This document shows, piece by piece, positions 7,477 through 15,495 of a DNA stretch of 46,874 nucleotides (positions within the stretch are counted from its first letter, which is position 1; the number at the start of each line of letters is the position of its first letter). The stretch covers positions 1 to 46,874 of the forward strand of contig JAAZOQ010000357.1 in NCBI GenBank assembly GCA_012797695.1, in the 5' to 3' direction. The stretch is from Anaerolineaceae bacterium (GTDB taxonomy: Bacteria; Chloroflexota; Anaerolineae; Anaerolineales; Anaerolineaceae). Position numbers and translations under genes: made by a program. The notes below the pieces were generated by a model. That model saw only the letters and a list, made by a program, of their open reading frames with translations, had not been told where the DNA came from and made no database searches.

Positions 7477-9000
7477 CTATAAATCAGCGATCTTTGAACG
7501 ATATTGTAATGCTTCTGCCAGGTGAACCGGCAAAATTGCTTCGGTATGGGCCAGATCAGCGATCGTACGCGCCATTTTGATCAGGCGGTGATAGCCGCGG
7601 GCGGAAATATCCATCTGGGCAAAGGCTGAGCGCAGAAGCGTCTGACAGCCTTCCCCGAGGGGGCAAAAGTGAGCGATATCTGCAGGACGCATATCGGCAT
7701 TGCAGGTCAAATCGGTGCCATGAAAACGCTGCTGTTGAATTTCACGGGCTGCCTGTACACGTTCGCGTACCTGGGCTGAACTCTCGCCGGGGCGCAGATC
7801 GCTTAACTTTTCGATTTCGACGCGGGGAACTTCAATGTGGATGTCGATGCGATCCAGCAGCGGGCCTGAAATGCGGTGCTGGTATTTAGTGACCAGAGAC
7901 GGGGCACAGGTGCAGGGATGAGTGGGGTCACCATAGTAGCCGCAGGGACAAGGATTCATGGCAGCGATCAACTGGAAATTGGCCGGGAAGGTGAGCGAAC
8001 CTTGCGCCCGGCTGATGGTCACCTGTTTGTCTTCGAGTGGCTGACGCAGCACCTCGAGCACGCGAGAGCTGAACTCAGGCAATTCATCGAGAAAGAGGAC
8101 GCCGTGGTGAGCCAGCGAAATCTCACCGGGGTGCGGCCAGTTCCCGCCGCCAACCAGTCCGGCATGGCTGATGGTGTGATGTGGGGCGCGGAAGGGACGG
8201 GTACGGATCATTGGCGAATCTGATGGGAGCTGATCCGCTACTGAATAAATGCGGGTGACGTCCAGAGATTCTTCGAGGGTCATGGTGGGCAGGATGCCCG
8301 GCACGGCACGTGCCATTAACGTTTTGCCGGAGCCAGGCGGGCCGATCATAAGCAGATTGTGACCACCGGCTGCTGCAACTTCAAGTGCACGTTTGACGTG
8401 TTCCTGGCCCTTGATGTCGCGAAAATCATTATGAACTACTGCGGGAATCTGATCCACGGCCAGACGGGGCTGGGCAGGGATACGCTGCTGACCGATCAAG
8501 TGACTGTAGAGTTCGCCCAGTGAGTGAACCGGGATCACCTCGAGGTCCGAAAAGATGGCGGCCTCAGGGGCATCCTCAGCAGGGACGAAAACGCGCTTGA
8601 AGCCCCGGTTGCGGGCCACGGCCGCCATCGGCAGCACACCGCGAATGTGACGGACACTACCGTCGAGCGAAAGCTCCCCCATGACGATGCTGCTTTCCAG
8701 CGCATCCGCAGGGAGCTGCTCATCCGCAATCAGTACGCCCACTGCAATAGGCAGATCATAAGCTGAACCTTCCTTGCGAACGGTCGCCGGGGCCAGATTG
8801 ACGCGAATCCGTTTGCGGGGATAGTTGAGGCCGGCGTTGCGGATGGCAGACTGCACCCGCTCACGGCTTTCTTGTACAGAGACGTCGGGGAGACCGACGA
8901 TAACGATCGGAGGTTTGAACCCTGGAGTCAGATCTACTTCGACGTCGACGACGACCCCCTCCAGTCCGATGACAGCACAGGCGTTTACCTTGGCTAGCAT
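7477..9000 (-). CDS. comM: ComM/YifB-family AAA+ ATPase (Mg chelatase-like)
   Basis: 507 residues, full length. N-terminal Lon-protease-like (ChlI) domain, then an AAA+ core with Walker A GPPGSGKT (220-227), Walker B VLFLDELPEF (301-310), and a Cys-rich AMNPCPCGYYG segment, followed by the Mg-chelatase C-terminal domain. ComM proteins are hexameric helicases that promote branch migration during natural transformation; in many non-competent bacteria the role is unclear. A textbook promoter ends 6 nt before the ATG (separate entry), so the mRNA may be leaderless. The start MLAKVNACAVIGLEG is the family's usual N-terminus, which supports the choice. Confidence 0.93.
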   Translation of the reverse strand: MLAKVNACAVIGLEGVVVDVEVDLTPGFKPPIVIVGLPDVSVQESRERVQSAIRNAGLNYPRKRIRVNLAPATVRKEGSAYDLPIAVGVLIADEQLPADALESSIVMGELSLDGSVRHIRGVLPMAAVARNRGFKRVFVPAEDAPEAAIFSDLEVIPVHSLGELYSHLIGQQRIPAQPRLAVDQIPAVVHNDFRDIKGQEHVKRALEVAAAGGHNLLMIGPPGSGKTLMARAVPGILPTMTLEESLDVTRIYSVADQLPSDSPMIRTRPFRAPHHTISHAGLVGGGNWPHPGEISLAHHGVLFLDELPEFSSRVLEVLRQPLEDKQVTISRAQGSLTFPANFQLIAAMNPCPCGYYGDPTHPCTCAPSLVTKYQHRISGPLLDRIDIHIEVPRVEIEKLSDLRPGESSAQVRERVQAAREIQQQRFHGTDLTCNADMRPADIAHFCPLGEGCQTLLRSAFAQMDISARGYHRLIKMARTIADLAHTEAILPVHLAEALQYRSKIADL

Positions 9001-9006
9001 GGCTTA

Positions 9007-9035
9007 AGTGTAGGAGGGGTAGAGAAAATTGTCAA
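9007..9035 (-). promoter_or_regulatory. Promoter of comM, predicted leaderless start
   Basis: Minus strand: -35 TTGACA (complement of 9030-9035), 17-bp spacer, -10 TACACT (complement of 9007-9012). Only six bases (9001-9006) separate the -10 box from the ATG, so transcription should start at or next to the A of the start codon. Confidence 0.75.
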
Positions 9036-9096
9036 TTGAAGGCTTCACGATTTGTTAAAAAATGCAACCTGGCTGACGAAATCTCGTAAGTAAGGT

Positions 9097-10383
9097 ATGT
9101 TGAAAACACTGGACTCTCTACAATCAATGACGATTACTGCTGCAGCGCCTTCGCTGCAGGAGTTTGTGCAGCACCAGACCGAGGTCAACCGGCAATTGTG
9201 GTATGCGGTAAAAGCGCAATTGCCCGGCTTCAATATGGTTTACGGTGAGGCGGCAAAACGCGGCAATGAGCGCAAGCTGAATGAGGCTGCGGATTGGCTG
9301 GCGGCTTCGCTGCAGCGCCAGGAAGCCGGCAAAGGGGTTACACCGGAGCTCTTTCGCGAGGTAACCGGGCATAAGCTGCAGGTACTGGGAATGGATGTGC
9401 TGGGATTGAACCATGAGCAATTGGGTGTGTTCGAAAAAGAAGGAATTCTCGAAATCAGCCAGCAGTTCTTTGATGAGGCACGGCGTTTCGACCCCAAAAT
9501 CTCGAGCGCGGATATCTTCCAGGCAAGCCGCAACGTATGGACGGCAACTTACCTGCAAATTCTATTGGGGCTGGAAGCGCGCCTGACCCCGTCGATCTTC
9601 GGCTACAGCATGCTGTACCCGGTGACCGACAACTTTCTGGATGATCCGGCGCGCAGCCAGGCGGAAAAGATCGAGTTCAACGAGCATTTCTGCGCCTGGT
9701 TGAATGGAGAAAGGCTGCAGGCAGCCAACGCGCATGAAGAGGCAGTACAGACCCTGATCGGGAAGATCGAGGGCCAGTATGCCCGCGATCTGTATCCGCA
9801 GGTGTATGAAAGCCTGCTGGCCATTTTCTGTGCTCAGCAAGAAAGCACGCTGCTGCCGGCTGCACCGGTCTCGCCGTATGCGGTGGATGTGCTGGGAGTT
9901 ACCCTGCGAAAAGGCGGTACCTCTGTTCTGGCGGATGGCGTGCTGGCGGCCGGGGAATTATCCCCTGCGCAGATGGCGATCATTTTCGATTATGGCTGTT
10001 TTGCCCAATTCATGGACGATCAGGAAGACGTTGATGCCGACCTGCGCGACCAGGCGGTGACCGTATTCAGCGCGAGTGCTGCGGCGGGCAAGCTGGATGA
10101 TCTGATGAACCGTCTCTTTGCCTACGCGCGGGTGCTGCTGAACGGCCTGGATCTGTTCCGCAATGAACGCACGGAACCGCTGATCGAGCTTTCGCTGAAG
10201 GGGATTGATCTCTTGATGATCGACGCCTGTCTGCGTACCCGCAGTCATTATTCACGCAGCTATCTAAATTATCTGGAGTCGTTCTTCCCGGTACATTTCA
10301 GAGCTATGGGTGGCTTGCAAAAGAAGATCGACCGCAATCACCTGAACATCGGCCGCATTCTGCCAGTGCTGTGGATGAAATAA
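9097..10383 (+). CDS. Uncharacterised helical protein with two Asp-rich motifs (class I isoprenoid-synthase-like)
   Basis: 428 residues, apparently all-helical, no signal peptide or membrane helix. Two Asp-rich motifs stand out: YPVTDNFLDD (D178, D182, D183) and FMDDQEDVDAD (D307, D308, D311). Their spacing of about 130 residues and DxxxD form match the Mg-diphosphate sites of squalene/phytoene synthases and other class I isoprenoid synthases. I do not recognise a named family, so the catalytic assignment is an inference from motifs. The start is uncertain: the first ATG (9097) has AGG only 1 nt upstream; MTITAAAP at 9127 is an alternative. Stands alone, divergent from comM, with a hairpin terminator directly after the stop. 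Confidence 0.55.
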   Translation: MLKTLDSLQSMTITAAAPSLQEFVQHQTEVNRQLWYAVKAQLPGFNMVYGEAAKRGNERKLNEAADWLAASLQRQEAGKGVTPELFREVTGHKLQVLGMDVLGLNHEQLGVFEKEGILEISQQFFDEARRFDPKISSADIFQASRNVWTATYLQILLGLEARLTPSIFGYSMLYPVTDNFLDDPARSQAEKIEFNEHFCAWLNGERLQAANAHEEAVQTLIGKIEGQYARDLYPQVYESLLAIFCAQQESTLLPAAPVSPYAVDVLGVTLRKGGTSVLADGVLAAGELSPAQMAIIFDYGCFAQFMDDQEDVDADLRDQAVTVFSASAAAGKLDDLMNRLFAYARVLLNGLDLFRNERTEPLIELSLKGIDLLMIDACLRTRSHYSRSYLNYLESFFPVHFRAMGGLQKKIDRNHLNIGRILPVLWMK

Positions 10384-10388
10384 AGCAT

Positions 10389-10420
10389 CAGCTCCCCGAA
10401 AGGGGAGCTGAGATTTTAAT
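10389..10420. terminator. Hairpin terminator between convergent genes
   Basis: Perfect 9-bp stem CAGCTCCCC / GGGGAGCTG with a GAAA tetraloop (10398-10401), followed on the plus strand by AGATTTTAAT. It lies in the 32-bp gap between two convergent genes and may act in both directions, though the T-run is better on the plus strand. Confidence 0.75.
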
Positions 10421-11327
10421 CGAGGTTAAGCGAAGTCCAGCGGGCATAAATAGCCGTGGAAAGAAAGCGGCCGGCCGACTGTTCGCGCAGGCCGATCTCG
10501 CCGCAGTGGGTTACCCCCGAATAGGGGCGCATGATCTCTTCCATTGCATAGTAGAGGGTCGCGGCTGAGGCTTTGACCGCGTAGGCAGTCATTTGCACAA
10601 AGAGCGGATGCGGATCGAGGATCTGTTGACAGGCCTGAAGCAGGTTGGGAATGAGCTTGTAGAATTCCCAAACCTCTCCTTTAGGACCGCGTCCGAATTT
10701 AGGCGGATCGAGGATAATGCCCTGATAGCGTGAACCGCGACGGGCTTCACGCTGGACGAACTTAAGCGCATCATCGATGATCCAGCGAATGGGCAGGTCT
10801 TTGAGGCCAGAAAGGGCCTGATTGTCATTGGCCCAGGTAACGACCTTACGCGAGGCATCCAGGTGAGTGACCTGAGCCCCGGAACGCGCCGCGGCCAGTG
10901 TGGCCAGGCCTGAGTAGCCAAAGAGATTGAGCACTTTGGGGTGAGAAGCACTTTTCTGGATGACCTGATCGGCCCAGTCCCACTGACAGGCTTGCTCTGG
11001 GAATACTCCCAGATGGCGTGAGGAAGAGGTTTGCACCCAAAAGTGCAGGTCCTGATAGGTCATTTGCCAGCGTTCGGGCAGTTTACGCGCATATTCCCAG
11101 TGGCCGCCGTTTTCTTCAGGGGAAGGCTTGTAGGTGGCCGCGGCCTTTTGCCATTCACTGTGCGGCAGCGCCGGCTGCCAGACCGCTTCAGGTTCCGGGC
11201 GAATCAAGCGATAGGGGCCAAATTGCTCCAGCTTGGACCCATCACCGCTATCCACCAGAGCATAATCCGTCCAGTTGCGGGCGGCCAAAAATTCGAATGG
11301 GGGAAAGAAGTCATCTTGTGCAGGCAT
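10416..11327 (-). CDS. RlmI/YccW-like SAM-dependent methyltransferase
   Basis: About 303 residues. Rossmann-type methyltransferase with VLNLFGYSGLATLAAARSGA (SAM motif I), THLDASRKVVTWANDN (motif II) and the catalytic-loop-type motif IILDPPKFGRG (motif IV). This pattern belongs to the group including RlmI (23S rRNA m5C1962) and related rRNA methyltransferases. The protein lacks the N-terminal PUA domain of RlmI proper and has a divergent region there, so the substrate is uncertain; large-subunit rRNA is the most likely guess. ATG 11327 was preferred because AAGGA sits 5 nt upstream, whereas the ATG at 11333 is contiguous with the AAGG. Confidence 0.75.
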   Translation of the reverse strand: MPAQDDFFPPFEFLAARNWTDYALVDSGDGSKLEQFGPYRLIRPEPEAVWQPALPHSEWQKAAATYKPSPEENGGHWEYARKLPERWQMTYQDLHFWVQTSSSRHLGVFPEQACQWDWADQVIQKSASHPKVLNLFGYSGLATLAAARSGAQVTHLDASRKVVTWANDNQALSGLKDLPIRWIIDDALKFVQREARRGSRYQGIILDPPKFGRGPKGEVWEFYKLIPNLLQACQQILDPHPLFVQMTAYAVKASAATLYYAMEEIMRPYSGVTHCGEIGLREQSAGRFLSTAIYARWTSLNLD

Positions 11328-11381
11328 GGTCATCCTTTTCTTGATCGCCTCAAGTATATCAAAGGAAAGGGAGGAGAGGGC

Positions 11382-11387
11382 TATAAT
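11382..11387 (+). promoter_or_regulatory. Probable -10 box for the patB-like gene
   Basis: Perfect TATAAT 36 bp before the chosen ATG (11424). The region 17-18 bp upstream does not contain a recognisable TTGACA, so this is a weak or activator-dependent promoter candidate. Confidence 0.45.
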
Positions 11388-11423
11388 GGAAGCATCATTT
11401 CAGTAACAAGGATGCGTGTATCC

Positions 11424-12578
11424 ATGTATGATTTCACTACTGTCCCCGAGCGACGCAATACTGAGAGTGTGAAGTGGGGAGTCTATCCGAAGGACGTTTT
11501 ACCCATGTGGGTAGCGGATATGGATTTTGTTTCGCCGGCGCCGGTCATCGCGGCTTTGCGTGAGCGGGTCGACCACGGTGTGTTTGGTTACCCCATGGTG
11601 ACGAAGGAAATGAAAGAGGCTGTTGTCGATCGCATGCAGGAACGCTACCAGTGGAAGATCGATCCGGAGGATTTGCTGTTCGTGCCGGGAGTGGTGCCTG
11701 GGTTCAATCTGGTGTGCCAAACTTTTGCCGGCCCCGGAAGCTCGGTTATCATGCACACCCCCATTTATCCTCCCTTCCTCGAAGCTCCGCTGAACGCCGG
11801 CGCTGAACGGATCACGGTGGATCTGGATACGGCGGCGGATGGACGCGCGATGGTGAATGAGGCGACGTTTGCAGCAGCGATACGGCCCGATACAAAGGTA
11901 TTCATGCTGTGTAATCCGCATAATCCGGTAGGGCGGGTATATGAGCGCGTAGAACTGGAACGGATGGCCGAAATTTGCCTGCGCCATGATTTGATCATCA
12001 GCAGCGACGAAATTCACTCGGATCTGGCCTTTTCAGGACACCCGCACCTGCCGATTGCCTCCCTCGACCCAGAGATTGCCCGCCACACCATTACCTTGAT
12101 CGCGCCTTCGAAGACGTTCAATATCGCTGGGCTGGAATGCTCCGTGATCATTTGTCCGGATCGCGAAACGCGCAAAAGACTTGAGGCGGCCCGGCGCGGC
12201 TTACTGGGTGGGGTCAACGTGCTGGGGCTGATCGCCGGCACCGCGGCTTACCGGGAGGGAGATGCCTGGCTGAAGGAATTATTGTTGGTGCTGGAAGGCA
12301 ACCGTGATTTTCTGGTGGATTTCATCCAGAAACGGATGCCCGAGATTCACATCACCGCGCCAGAAGGGACTTACCTGGCCTGGCTGGACTGCCGGAATCT
12401 TCCAGGTGTCGATGACCCCTCTCCTTTCTTTTTGGAGCGGGCGAAGGTGGCACTGAACGAGGGCAGTGACTTTGGAACAGCAGGGAAAGGGTTCGTGCGC
12501 CTCAATTTTGGCTGTCCGCGCTCGATGCTGGAAGAAGCGCTGCAGCGCATGGAAAGTGCCGTTGCCGCGCTGCGCTGA
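11424..12578 (+). CDS. patB: PatB/MalY-type PLP-dependent C-S lyase (cystathionine beta-lyase)
   Basis: 384 residues, normal for MalY/PatB enzymes, which cleave cystathionine or S-alkyl cysteines to pyruvate, ammonia and a thiol. Fold-type I aminotransferase signatures: MWVADMDF near residue 28, FGYP at 54-57, CNPHNPVGRVY (163-173), SDEIHSDL (194-201) and the PLP lysine K230 in APSKTFNIAGLECS. The open frame extends far upstream, but that part overlaps the divergent methyltransferase and has no coding character. ATG 11424 gives the standard N-terminus MYDFTTVPERR; ATG 11412 is a close alternative. AAGGA lies 11 nt upstream. Transcription ends at the shared hairpin before the cold-shock gene. 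Confidence 0.9.
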   Translation: MYDFTTVPERRNTESVKWGVYPKDVLPMWVADMDFVSPAPVIAALRERVDHGVFGYPMVTKEMKEAVVDRMQERYQWKIDPEDLLFVPGVVPGFNLVCQTFAGPGSSVIMHTPIYPPFLEAPLNAGAERITVDLDTAADGRAMVNEATFAAAIRPDTKVFMLCNPHNPVGRVYERVELERMAEICLRHDLIISSDEIHSDLAFSGHPHLPIASLDPEIARHTITLIAPSKTFNIAGLECSVIICPDRETRKRLEAARRGLLGGVNVLGLIAGTAAYREGDAWLKELLLVLEGNRDFLVDFIQKRMPEIHITAPEGTYLAWLDCRNLPGVDDPSPFFLERAKVALNEGSDFGTAGKGFVRLNFGCPRSMLEEALQRMESAVAALR

Positions 12579-12603
12579 ATGGTGAACCGGGTTCGTTAAC
12601 AAA

Positions 12604-12636
12604 AAACAGAGCTGTTTCACAACAGCTCTGTTTCGG
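12604..12636. terminator. Bidirectional terminator between patB-like gene and csp
   Basis: Perfect 13-bp stem (12604-12616 with 12621-12633) around a TCAC loop. The A-rich stretch just before it gives a strong T-tract on the minus strand, so it ends csp transcripts efficiently; on the plus strand the tail is a short TTT. Confidence 0.88.
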
Positions 12637-12654
12637 AATTCGGTTGAGGATCGA

Positions 12655-12867
12655 CTAAGCGACCGCAACGACCTCAGCGGCTTGGAGCCCTTTGGGACCT
12701 TTTTCGACCGAAAATTCGACCTTCTGACCTTCTTTCAGGACACGATAGCCTTCCATTTGAATGGCAGAAAAGTGAACGAAGACATCTTCCCCACCATCAC
12801 GGCCGATGAAACCATACCCCTTGGCGGGATTGAACCATTTTACGGTCCCAACAAAACGTTCAGACAT
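12655..12867 (-). CDS. cspA: Cold-shock protein (CspA family)
   Basis: 70-residue single cold-shock domain, an RNA/ssDNA-binding beta-barrel acting as RNA chaperone. Both RNP motifs are present: KGYGFIGRD (RNP1) and DVFVHFSAI (RNP2); the N-terminus [11 protein letters not shown] is diagnostic. The open frame extends upstream to 13053, but ATG 12867 is preceded by a good GGAGAG and gives the normal protein length. A strong promoter about 65 bp upstream makes an approximately 58-nt leader, which includes a possible hairpin (12898-12918). Single-gene transcript ended by the 13-bp-stem terminator. Confidence 0.95.
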   Translation of the reverse strand: MSERFVGTVKWFNPAKGYGFIGRDGGEDVFVHFSAIQMEGYRVLKEGQKVEFSVEKGPKGLQAAEVVAVA

Positions 12868-12931
12868 ACTTATCTCTCCATCAAGAAAAGAATGATTGGT
12901 GTATCCGAGAGACACACCTTCGATGGTCAAG

Positions 12932-12960
12932 ATTGTAATGACATCCTTTTTAAGTGTCAA
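12932..12960 (-). promoter_or_regulatory. Promoter of the cold-shock gene
   Basis: Minus strand: consensus -35 TTGACA (complement of 12955-12960), 17-bp spacer, -10 TACAAT (complement of 12932-12937). Nearly ideal; expected start near 12925. Confidence 0.88.
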
Positions 12961-13342
12961 GCAAATCCTCTTATGATTCGAATGATTAATCATTAATATT
13001 TTTTTGCCAGGCGCCACTGGCAATTGGCTCCAATTTTGCTTATTGAAGCACATTTTACCTTTTGATCACCAGTGAAATAAATGATTCGATTGAAGCAAAC
13101 TGACCGGGGTTGTATATCGATCAACCCAAATAGGGGAATAAGTTTTGCTGTACTGAGAAAGCGTTATCTTAAGAAGATGAAAAAGCTCAGACAGAAACTA
13201 TATAGACATCTAGAAAGTTGTTATAATGTAATTAGGTGGAAATGTTGTATATACATTGATGCGGGGAATGGGCTTTTTCAATTGACTTAATCGTTTAGGC
13301 AAATAAATTGAGTACTTGAACGTCTGAAAAGAAAGGGGAAAC
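12961..13342. other. AT-rich intergenic region at the left edge of the transporter cassette
   Basis: About 380 bp between the csp promoter and the small secreted protein. No recognisable gene. Contains a TATAAT at 13222-13227 without a good -35 and a possible promoter TTGACT (13282-13287) - 16 bp - TAAATT (13304-13309) for the cassette. A 69-codon open frame at 13081-13290 lacks a ribosome site and coding character. Composition shifts to A+T-rich here. Confidence 0.5.
13282..13309 (+). promoter_or_regulatory. Possible promoter of the transporter cassette
   Basis: TTGACT (5/6 match) and TAAATT (4/6 match) separated by 16 bp, with a predicted start about 27 nt before the ATG of the secreted-protein gene. 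Plausible but weak. Confidence 0.4.
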
Positions 13343-13732
13343 ATGAAAAGAAAACTTTTCATTGGCTTACTGACAGCAATGATCTGTATCTTCGCAGCAG
13401 TTCAGGTAGTACAAGCCGGAACAACCAGTTTTGACGTGTTGGTTCCGCGATTAGGGGGAACCGCCAATACCAACGTTACCACAAAGTCCACTTCTACTCA
13501 ACAATGGGCTGTCTATAATATTGCAGTGGGAGCAAACAAAACAGTAAGTTTCAGACCTTATACCAGTTCCAATTCGGCTGTAGGGAGTTGGGTAAGTGGT
13601 ACTACAGGGTCACAGATTTACGCACCTTACAGCACTACTCAATCTGTTGGCGCTCTCATCTACTTGAGAATTAAGACTGCGGTAAGTGAACTGGTAACCG
13701 TTGAGGTCAGCGGTACATTTGATTCATATTAG
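13343..13732 (+). CDS. Small secreted Ser/Thr-rich protein of the ABC cassette
   Basis: 129 residues. A clear Sec signal peptide: KRK, then a hydrophobic core, with likely cleavage after VQA at residue 25. The mature 104-residue chain is rich in Thr, Ser, Val and Gly, has no cysteine, and reads as alternating beta strands (for example the final VTVEVSGTFDSY). AAGGGG precedes the ATG. No named family recognised. In layout and in a conserved-looking TTQQWAV-type segment it reminds me of the small secreted DUF2712-type proteins found next to ABC transporters in Bacillota, but that is from memory and untested. Directly upstream of three permeases and an ATPase, so it may be a secreted peptide whose export, sensing or self-protection depends on them. 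Confidence 0.7.
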   Translation: MKRKLFIGLLTAMICIFAAVQVVQAGTTSFDVLVPRLGGTANTNVTTKSTSTQQWAVYNIAVGANKTVSFRPYTSSNSAVGSWVSGTTGSQIYAPYSTTQSVGALIYLRIKTAVSELVTVEVSGTFDSY

Positions 13733-13734
13733 TC

Positions 13735-13758
13735 AAAAGGGAAGCCCATTCCCCTTTT
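13735..13758 (+). terminator. Imperfect hairpin between secreted-protein gene and permeases
   Basis: AAAAGGGAA pairs with TTCCCCTTTT around GCCCA, with one unpaired C. The T-run is inside the stem, so termination would be partial. Such a hairpin would allow more transcript of the secreted protein than of the transporter. A perfect 12-bp palindrome AACTAGCTAGTT follows at 13763-13774. Confidence 0.45.
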
Positions 13759-13796
13759 AGAAAACTAGCTAGTTCATTTTCTGACCTAACTGTGAT

Positions 13797-14612
13797 ATGC
13801 TCATGTTTTTTAAAAAGGAATTCATTCAAACAGTAACCAAACGAGAGTTTTTTGCCTCCATATTAGTTGGTTTTGGCTTGCTTTTTATGGGATTGGGTTA
13901 TTTCTATTCTCTCAATCCTTCGCCTCCACCCGGTGCAAATCCGGCATATTACAATGCATTTGATGCCTGGCGCCAGGGTTTGAAAGCGGGAATATTTGTA
14001 CTTTTCGCCCCTTTGTTGGCTTCTCTTTCGAGTGCTTCTTCTTATCTCGAAGAAAGAGAAGCTCGTTTTAGTCGTTATGTTTTACTGCGTATGCCGCACA
14101 GACGATATCTGGTTTGCAAGTACCTGATCAATGTCATTGTGGGAGGGCTATCCATTGCCATCCCCCTCCTGCTTTTTTATGGTTATACTCTGTTGGTTTA
14201 CGCGCGTTCTCTTCCCCCACTTTTGCAAACGCCCTATACTGAAGAATGGATGCGTGCGCCGGGCTTTTTGGGGGGAATCTATAGTCTGCATCCCAGTCTT
14301 TACATTTTTGCCCGTATCGGACTTGGTTTTGTATTCGGTATTACCTATTCAACTTTGGGGATGGCAGTTTCCAGGTTCGTTCACCATAAATATCTGACCA
14401 CCATTATTCCGCTACTTTTTTACTGGCTTTTGGGCTTTATTGCTAATTTTATTAACCTACCTGTATTTTGGTCTGCTTATGCTTTACAAACTGATGGCAT
14501 CCTGACTTCTTCACTTGCAAATATTCTTCTTCCGATGCTGTTGTTATTCACATTAACTACATTGTGTATTTTCATTTCGATCAAGAAATATGATAGCAAG
14601 GAAATGTATTAA
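13797..14612 (+). CDS. ABC-2-like permease subunit 1
   Basis: 271-residue integral membrane protein with about six hydrophobic helices: N-terminal amphipathic stretch, helix near 20-38, extracellular Pro-rich loop, then helices near 62-82, 106-133, 165-190, 197-220 and 240-262. The cytosolic segment after the second helix (SSYLEEREARFSRYVLLRMPHR) carries an R-x3-R-x-Y motif (R98, R102, Y104) like ones in the next two genes. This plan matches ABC-2 exporter permeases. ATG 13797 or 13803 may be the start; neither has a strong ribosome site. Second gene of the cassette; 11 bp before the next. Confidence 0.7.
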   Translation: MLMFFKKEFIQTVTKREFFASILVGFGLLFMGLGYFYSLNPSPPPGANPAYYNAFDAWRQGLKAGIFVLFAPLLASLSSASSYLEEREARFSRYVLLRMPHRRYLVCKYLINVIVGGLSIAIPLLLFYGYTLLVYARSLPPLLQTPYTEEWMRAPGFLGGIYSLHPSLYIFARIGLGFVFGITYSTLGMAVSRFVHHKYLTTIIPLLFYWLLGFIANFINLPVFWSAYALQTDGILTSSLANILLPMLLLFTLTTLCIFISIKKYDSKEMY

Positions 14613-14623
14613 AAGGGTGATTC

Positions 14624-15490
14624 ATGCACAGTAAGCCTCGAGATTGTCCATGGAATGCCTTTGCAAAGATGTTTTTCCAGCATCGTTTCCTTAATGGACG
14701 CTGGTTAGCTGTCATGTTCTTTTTTTCATTGACGACTTCTTATGTATCCCTGACCGTTTTACAAACAGCTCGGAGCTTAAATTCCTTTAGCAATGTATGG
14801 GATATTTTGGTTAGCATTCTGAACAATCCCCAATTGATTCATCATGGAATGACCAATCTATTCATTTTTATGATCAGCGACTACACGGTTTATGGGCAGT
14901 TTGACCAATCTATGTTAATACGGACGGGCTCCAGGAAAACCTGGTTCAACTATCAGGCGATCAGCATCTTTCTCACAGCGATCCTCTTTTCAGCTTTACT
15001 CTTCTTCATGGTGTTTTGTATCGCTTCCCTGGTTTCCGCCTGGGGATGGGATTGGAGCCCAGTTGCTTCAGTAATTATTGGAAAACAGCAATTTGTTTCG
15101 CAAAACATTTTGCAGTTTTCACCAGGCTGGATAACGTTCTTCATGCTGGTGTTTCTCTCCCTGGCTTGGGCAGGAATTGGGATAGTCGTGAACTGTATTA
15201 CAATGGCGACTCAGCATGCGGTTGGGGGATTCATTGCCGGACTGGTTCTCAACTACAGCGTATTCCTGATCTGGTCGGCTAACCTTCAAATCCCTTGGCT
15301 GCAAAAAATTTCTTTTCATCGATACATGTTCTTTTTAAGCAATATCCGTGATCAAAATTCTCTTTTACCCGTATTACTTTTATCTTTACTCTACTGGAGT
15401 ATCTGGATTGCCCTAAGTCTGTTCATTTTTCAACGCGTATGTCAAAAAAAGGATTTTCTGGTTAAAGAATTGGAAAGACAGGCTGGATAA
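14624..15490 (+). CDS. ABC-2-like permease subunit 2
   Basis: 288 residues, about six membrane helices, no signal peptide. A cytosolic loop contains SMLIRTGSRKTW (R100, R104, W107), the same R-x3-R-x2-W pattern as the third permease. In ABC-2 permeases such loops face the ATPase, so it is a likely coupling segment (inference). Good ribosome site AAAGGGTG. Ends 5 bp before the next gene. Codon use is AT-rich compared with the housekeeping genes on both sides. Not assignable to a named subfamily. Confidence 0.68.
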   Translation: MHSKPRDCPWNAFAKMFFQHRFLNGRWLAVMFFFSLTTSYVSLTVLQTARSLNSFSNVWDILVSILNNPQLIHHGMTNLFIFMISDYTVYGQFDQSMLIRTGSRKTWFNYQAISIFLTAILFSALLFFMVFCIASLVSAWGWDWSPVASVIIGKQQFVSQNILQFSPGWITFFMLVFLSLAWAGIGIVVNCITMATQHAVGGFIAGLVLNYSVFLIWSANLQIPWLQKISFHRYMFFLSNIRDQNSLLPVLLLSLLYWSIWIALSLFIFQRVCQKKDFLVKELERQAG

Positions 15491-15495
15491 ACAAC

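Noticed and set aside
13081..13290. 69-codon open frame before the secreted-protein gene
   Set aside because: No ribosome site, unlike-protein composition, and located in the AT-rich spacer where stop codons should be frequent but chance frames of this size occur.
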